Below are positions 61,795 through 64,000 of a stretch of DNA of 64,000 nt, in pieces (positions within the stretch are counted from its first letter, which is position 1; every line of letters begins with the position of its first letter). Below the pieces are notes generated by a model, which searched no databases, was not told the origin of the DNA, and worked only from the letters and a program-made list of their open reading frames with translations. The stretch spans positions 1-64,000 of the forward strand of contig JAWODJ010000082.1 in the NCBI GenBank assembly GCA_046483315.1, written 5' to 3'. A program made the position numbers and the translations under genes. The DNA comes from PXAP01 sp046483315 (GTDB taxonomy: Bacteria > Bacteroidota > Bacteroidia > Bacteroidales > PUMT01).

Positions 61795-62664
61795 ATGAAG
61801 TTTCCATTATTGTGCTTATTACTGTTCTCCTTTCACCTGACAGGTTATTCACAGGGCATAAAACCTCAGAATGTTTACAGGGTGATTGTTACCAATCATT
61901 ACCTGCTGGAGGATGGGGAGAGGACCGAACGGTTTTATGCCGTCAACCAGGAGATATATGATTCTTTGGGCCGTCTCCACACAGAAATTGATTATGACCG
62001 GGAAACACGCTACCCAAGCAATTACCGCTGGCACTATTTTGACAGCTTGTTGCTTGTCAGGACAGAGTACTACGTTAACGAAAAGCTTGAATTGCGTCGT
62101 GTGTTTGAATATAATACTGATACCCTGGTTACCAGGGAGCTGCATTACCGGCCGGAAAAAGAAGATACGCTTTTGTCCATGACCCTCGATTTTTCGCTTA
62201 ATGAGCAGGGATTGCCGGAACGGATTGTTGCAACCGACAGTGACGGACGAAGGCTATACAGAATACGTTCTACTTTCGATGATATGGGCACCGAGGTCAG
62301 ACGCCGGGTCACAGGCCGAAGGGGAGATCCGGATGACGGGATAAGAAGGCTTGACAGGGAGGCAGTATATGACAGTCTGGGTTTTTTACTGTCGGAAACT
62401 GTTGAGCTAAGGATGGCAGAACGAACCAGAATGGAGTATACAAGGAAGTACCGTTATGATGAGCGGGGAAACAGGATTGAGATGCTCGAACTGGATGACC
62501 GGGGCAACCAGGTTTGCAGGATAGAGTATACCTGGCAGCGCCAACGCAACCGGCTGGGGCATATAAGTTACTATGATGAAAATGATCAGCTTCAGAAATT
62601 CCTGGCTAAACGATATGAAATATACCGCACCACTGATCGCAGGCAAAGGATTATTGACTACTGA
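61795..62664 (+). CDS. Secreted RHS/YD-repeat-like protein of unknown function
   Basis: A 289-residue protein with a signal peptide (LLCLLLFSFHLTGYSQ). The body consists of short beta-hairpin units containing YDSLGRLHTEIDYD, DSLGFLLSETVEL, KYRYDERGNRIEMLELDDRG and DNQL-type segments, similar to the YD units of RHS proteins. There are too few repeats to form an RHS shell, and no toxin domain is visible. Such small proteins are frequent in Bacteroidota and uncharacterised. It lies 38 bp downstream of the HlyD-type gene and may be co-transcribed. Confidence 0.65.
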   Translation: MKFPLLCLLLFSFHLTGYSQGIKPQNVYRVIVTNHYLLEDGERTERFYAVNQEIYDSLGRLHTEIDYDRETRYPSNYRWHYFDSLLLVRTEYYVNEKLELRRVFEYNTDTLVTRELHYRPEKEDTLLSMTLDFSLNEQGLPERIVATDSDGRRLYRIRSTFDDMGTEVRRRVTGRRGDPDDGIRRLDREAVYDSLGFLLSETVELRMAERTRMEYTRKYRYDERGNRIEMLELDDRGNQVCRIEYTWQRQRNRLGHISYYDENDQLQKFLAKRYEIYRTTDRRQRIIDY

Positions 62665-63407
62665 TATTTATTGAACTGATCAGTTTTTTGGAAATTATTT
62701 TTTACCGGAACACAGGTTCGTTTCAGCTTTTCTGCCTGAATCATACTTTTACCATGCCTGCAGGTCTATTTGTCAGTAAATAGTTAACCTTCATCCAATT
62801 TATAAATACCTCTGTAACCTTATAATTACTTTTCCGTTATAGTTTGCAGTTAAGCGTGCCGGATAATTGATTCATACAGTATTTTGGTGTGTTTTACAAT
62901 TTAAGCAGTCAGGTTGTAAAGGAAAGTTTAATATTCAGTGGTGAAGAGGTATTTATTTTTTGAAACTATATTCAGATTTACATATATTTGCGAGGGTGCT
63001 AACAGTAAATTATATGATTTTTTGAAAATAATTTTACCCTCTGTCAATTCATTTCCGGCTCAGATACATTATCCGGAGGAACCATCATTTCCCTGCCAGG
63101 TTGTAATTCAGGCTGATTGCAATCCCGGAACCGGCTTAACCGGTTTATACAATGTATTTTTCAGGTGTTTATCCATTTTCAGGGATTTTGTAAAAACACT
63201 TTTTGTGGTTTTAGAAAATCTGTTTGTCATCAGATATATCAGATTGAACCCTGTCTCTGTGAAATTCACGTAATATATTACCTGTTCATGCAACCAAATC
63301 ACTCCCAAACCGTACTAAAGAACAGACATGTATTTACTTAACAATATATTTTTTACAAAACCGAAATCAGTTAATCAAAATTTTATTTAATCCTTAATTT
63401 TTAAATT
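62665..63407. other. Long intergenic region / leader before the last gene
   Basis: A 743-bp gap with no convincing gene. It contains a consensus promoter at 62959-62990 and a 6-bp hairpin AACCGG/CCGGTT at 63129-63145 that is not followed by a T-run. A 111-codon open frame at 62938-63273 begins before the promoter, has atypical composition, and is not accepted. If the promoter drives the gene at 63408, the transcript has a leader of about 410 nt. Confidence 0.55.
62959..62990 (+). promoter_or_regulatory. Consensus Bacteroidota promoter
   Basis: TTTG (62959-62962), a 20-bp spacer and TATATTTG (62983-62990) fully match TTTG-N19-21-TAnnTTTG. The predicted start is near 62997. The only downstream gene in this orientation is at 63408. 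Confidence 0.6.
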
Positions 63408-64000
63408 ATGAAAACAATGACAAAAAAGAACATTTTAAAACTGGCCATGACAGTTGTGGCGACATTAATTTTTGGCGGAGCCATGGCTCAGACCAATGGT
63501 GGTGCCGGAGTACCGGGTTCGGCCGATGTAACTTTTGACACGGGTGGTACTGATGGTGGTGTTTTTTATATGATAGAAGGTACAACTATACCACTGTATG
63601 CAGAGCCTGATGCTGTCTATCATTCGGATTGGACTTATGATTCTGACTGGTCCCTGACAGATGGATTTATCTGGAACTGGTCTGTTTCTGCCGGTGATGC
63701 AGGTAATGTAACTTTTACCCCGGCCGCAAGTAATACACGTGATAATTACGTGGAATTAAATATTACTACAACAGGCACTTATCAGATATCTGTTACCGAA
63801 GAGGCACCTGCTGCTTATGGCGGTTGTGAAGGTGCAGCGCAGACATTAGATGTCGAGGTTGTTGATGCTCCCTCAGTTACCCTTGGGGCTCTTGACGGTA
63901 CTTCAGATAACTTCTGTATTACTGATGGCGGTATACCAACTGAAATTATTGCTACAATTAGTGATGGCTGGAGGAACTATCGTGTTGCATGGACACTGGA
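63408..64000 (+). CDS. Secreted Ig/PKD-like domain protein, partial (runs off the window end)
   Basis: The frame opens at ATG 63408 and is still open at base 64000 (197 codons). A signal peptide (ILKLAMTVVATLIFGGAMAQ) leads into a Gly/Thr/Ser-rich extracellular region with two beta-sandwich-like stretches: FIWNWSVSAGDAGNVTFTP with TTTGTYQISVTEEAP, then TSDNFCITDGGIPTEIIATI at the start of the next. The pattern 'cysteine near the start of each domain, then a strand ending in T' is like PKD or Ig-like modules of type IX secretion cargo and gliding-motility proteins in Bacteroidota. The sorting domain, if any, is outside the window, so this class is inference. Confidence 0.7.
   Translation, partial: MKTMTKKNILKLAMTVVATLIFGGAMAQTNGGAGVPGSADVTFDTGGTDGGVFYMIEGTTIPLYAEPDAVYHSDWTYDSDWSLTDGFIWNWSVSAGDAGNVTFTPAASNTRDNYVELNITTTGTYQISVTEEAPAAYGGCEGAAQTLDVEVVDAPSVTLGALDGTSDNFCITDGGIPTEIIATISDGWRNYRVAWTL

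Noticed and set aside
63129..63145. Hairpin AACCGG/CCGGTT as a terminator
   Set aside because: Six base pairs with no T-run afterwards and no gene ending upstream nearby.
62938..63273. 111-codon open frame in the last intergenic region
   Set aside because: It starts upstream of a consensus promoter, has unusual composition and no recognisable motif.
1..64000. tRNA, rRNA, CRISPR arrays, insertion sequences
   Set aside because: No cloverleaf-like TψC/anticodon pattern, rRNA stretch, spaced repeats or transposase was recognised by reading; a covariance-model search was not possible.

Overview
The window comes from a Bacteroidota genome, most likely a Bacteroidales/Marinilabiliales-type anaerobe or facultative anaerobe. 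The evidence is a one-protein hybrid two-component regulator with AraC output, many SPII lipoproteins, FISUMP-domain surface proteins, few Shine-Dalgarno sequences, several TTTG-N19/20-TAnnTTTG promoters, and an [FeFe]-hydrogenase maturase (HydE) beside a 2-oxoglutarate dehydrogenase. The first ~410 bases carry part of a CBS-domain gene joined abruptly to a truncated M14 peptidase, which suggests a contig-end chimera or a rearrangement.

Layout. 0.4-8 kb: M14 carboxypeptidase, HydE, nitroreductase, NAD(P)H-binding protein and a TPR protein. 7.4-13 kb: 2-oxoglutarate dehydrogenase E2 and E1 behind a conserved protein of unknown function. 13-17 kb: MFS transporter, tiny membrane protein, S9-type hydrolase and a TIM-barrel lipoprotein. 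17.5-23.3 kb: large hybrid regulator, exported 1-Cys peroxiredoxin with a clear terminator, and an NTF2-like protein. 23.3-29.3 kb: a TetR / outer-membrane-barrel / ABC (ATPase plus two FtsX-type permeases) / LolA-like operon, which looks like a specialised envelope export route. 29.6-36.4 kb: phosphofructokinase, DUF418 protein, MetH and an ACT-domain protein.

36.5-42.8 kb is the most unusual part. It holds an exported protein, an exported caspase-like protease and a 1190-residue lipoprotein with fibronectin-like repeats and two FISUMP domains. The last FISUMP domain looks like the variable region of a diversity-generating retroelement (DGR). It is followed by a GC-rich hairpin and a short broken reading frame, but no reverse transcriptase or template repeat is visible. 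A PD-(D/E)XK nuclease-like gene comes next. 42.8-51 kb: flavin reductase-like protein, GH3 glucosidase, DEAD-box helicase, nitronate monooxygenase-like protein and a membrane-anchored serine hydrolase.

51-60 kb is one long minus-strand operon: LacI regulator, sugar permease, ribokinase, then exported ADP-ribosylglycohydrolase, GH5-like enzyme, shortened DUF1593 protein, ThuA protein and nucleoside hydrolase-like lipoprotein. I read it as envelope cleavage of ribose-containing compounds followed by ribose uptake and phosphorylation. A CG-centred palindrome overlaps the predicted -33 element of lacI. 60-64 kb: a racemase relic, an orphan HlyD-type adaptor, an RHS-like secreted protein and the start of a secreted Ig/PKD-type protein behind a long leader. 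I saw no tRNA, rRNA, CRISPR array or insertion sequence.
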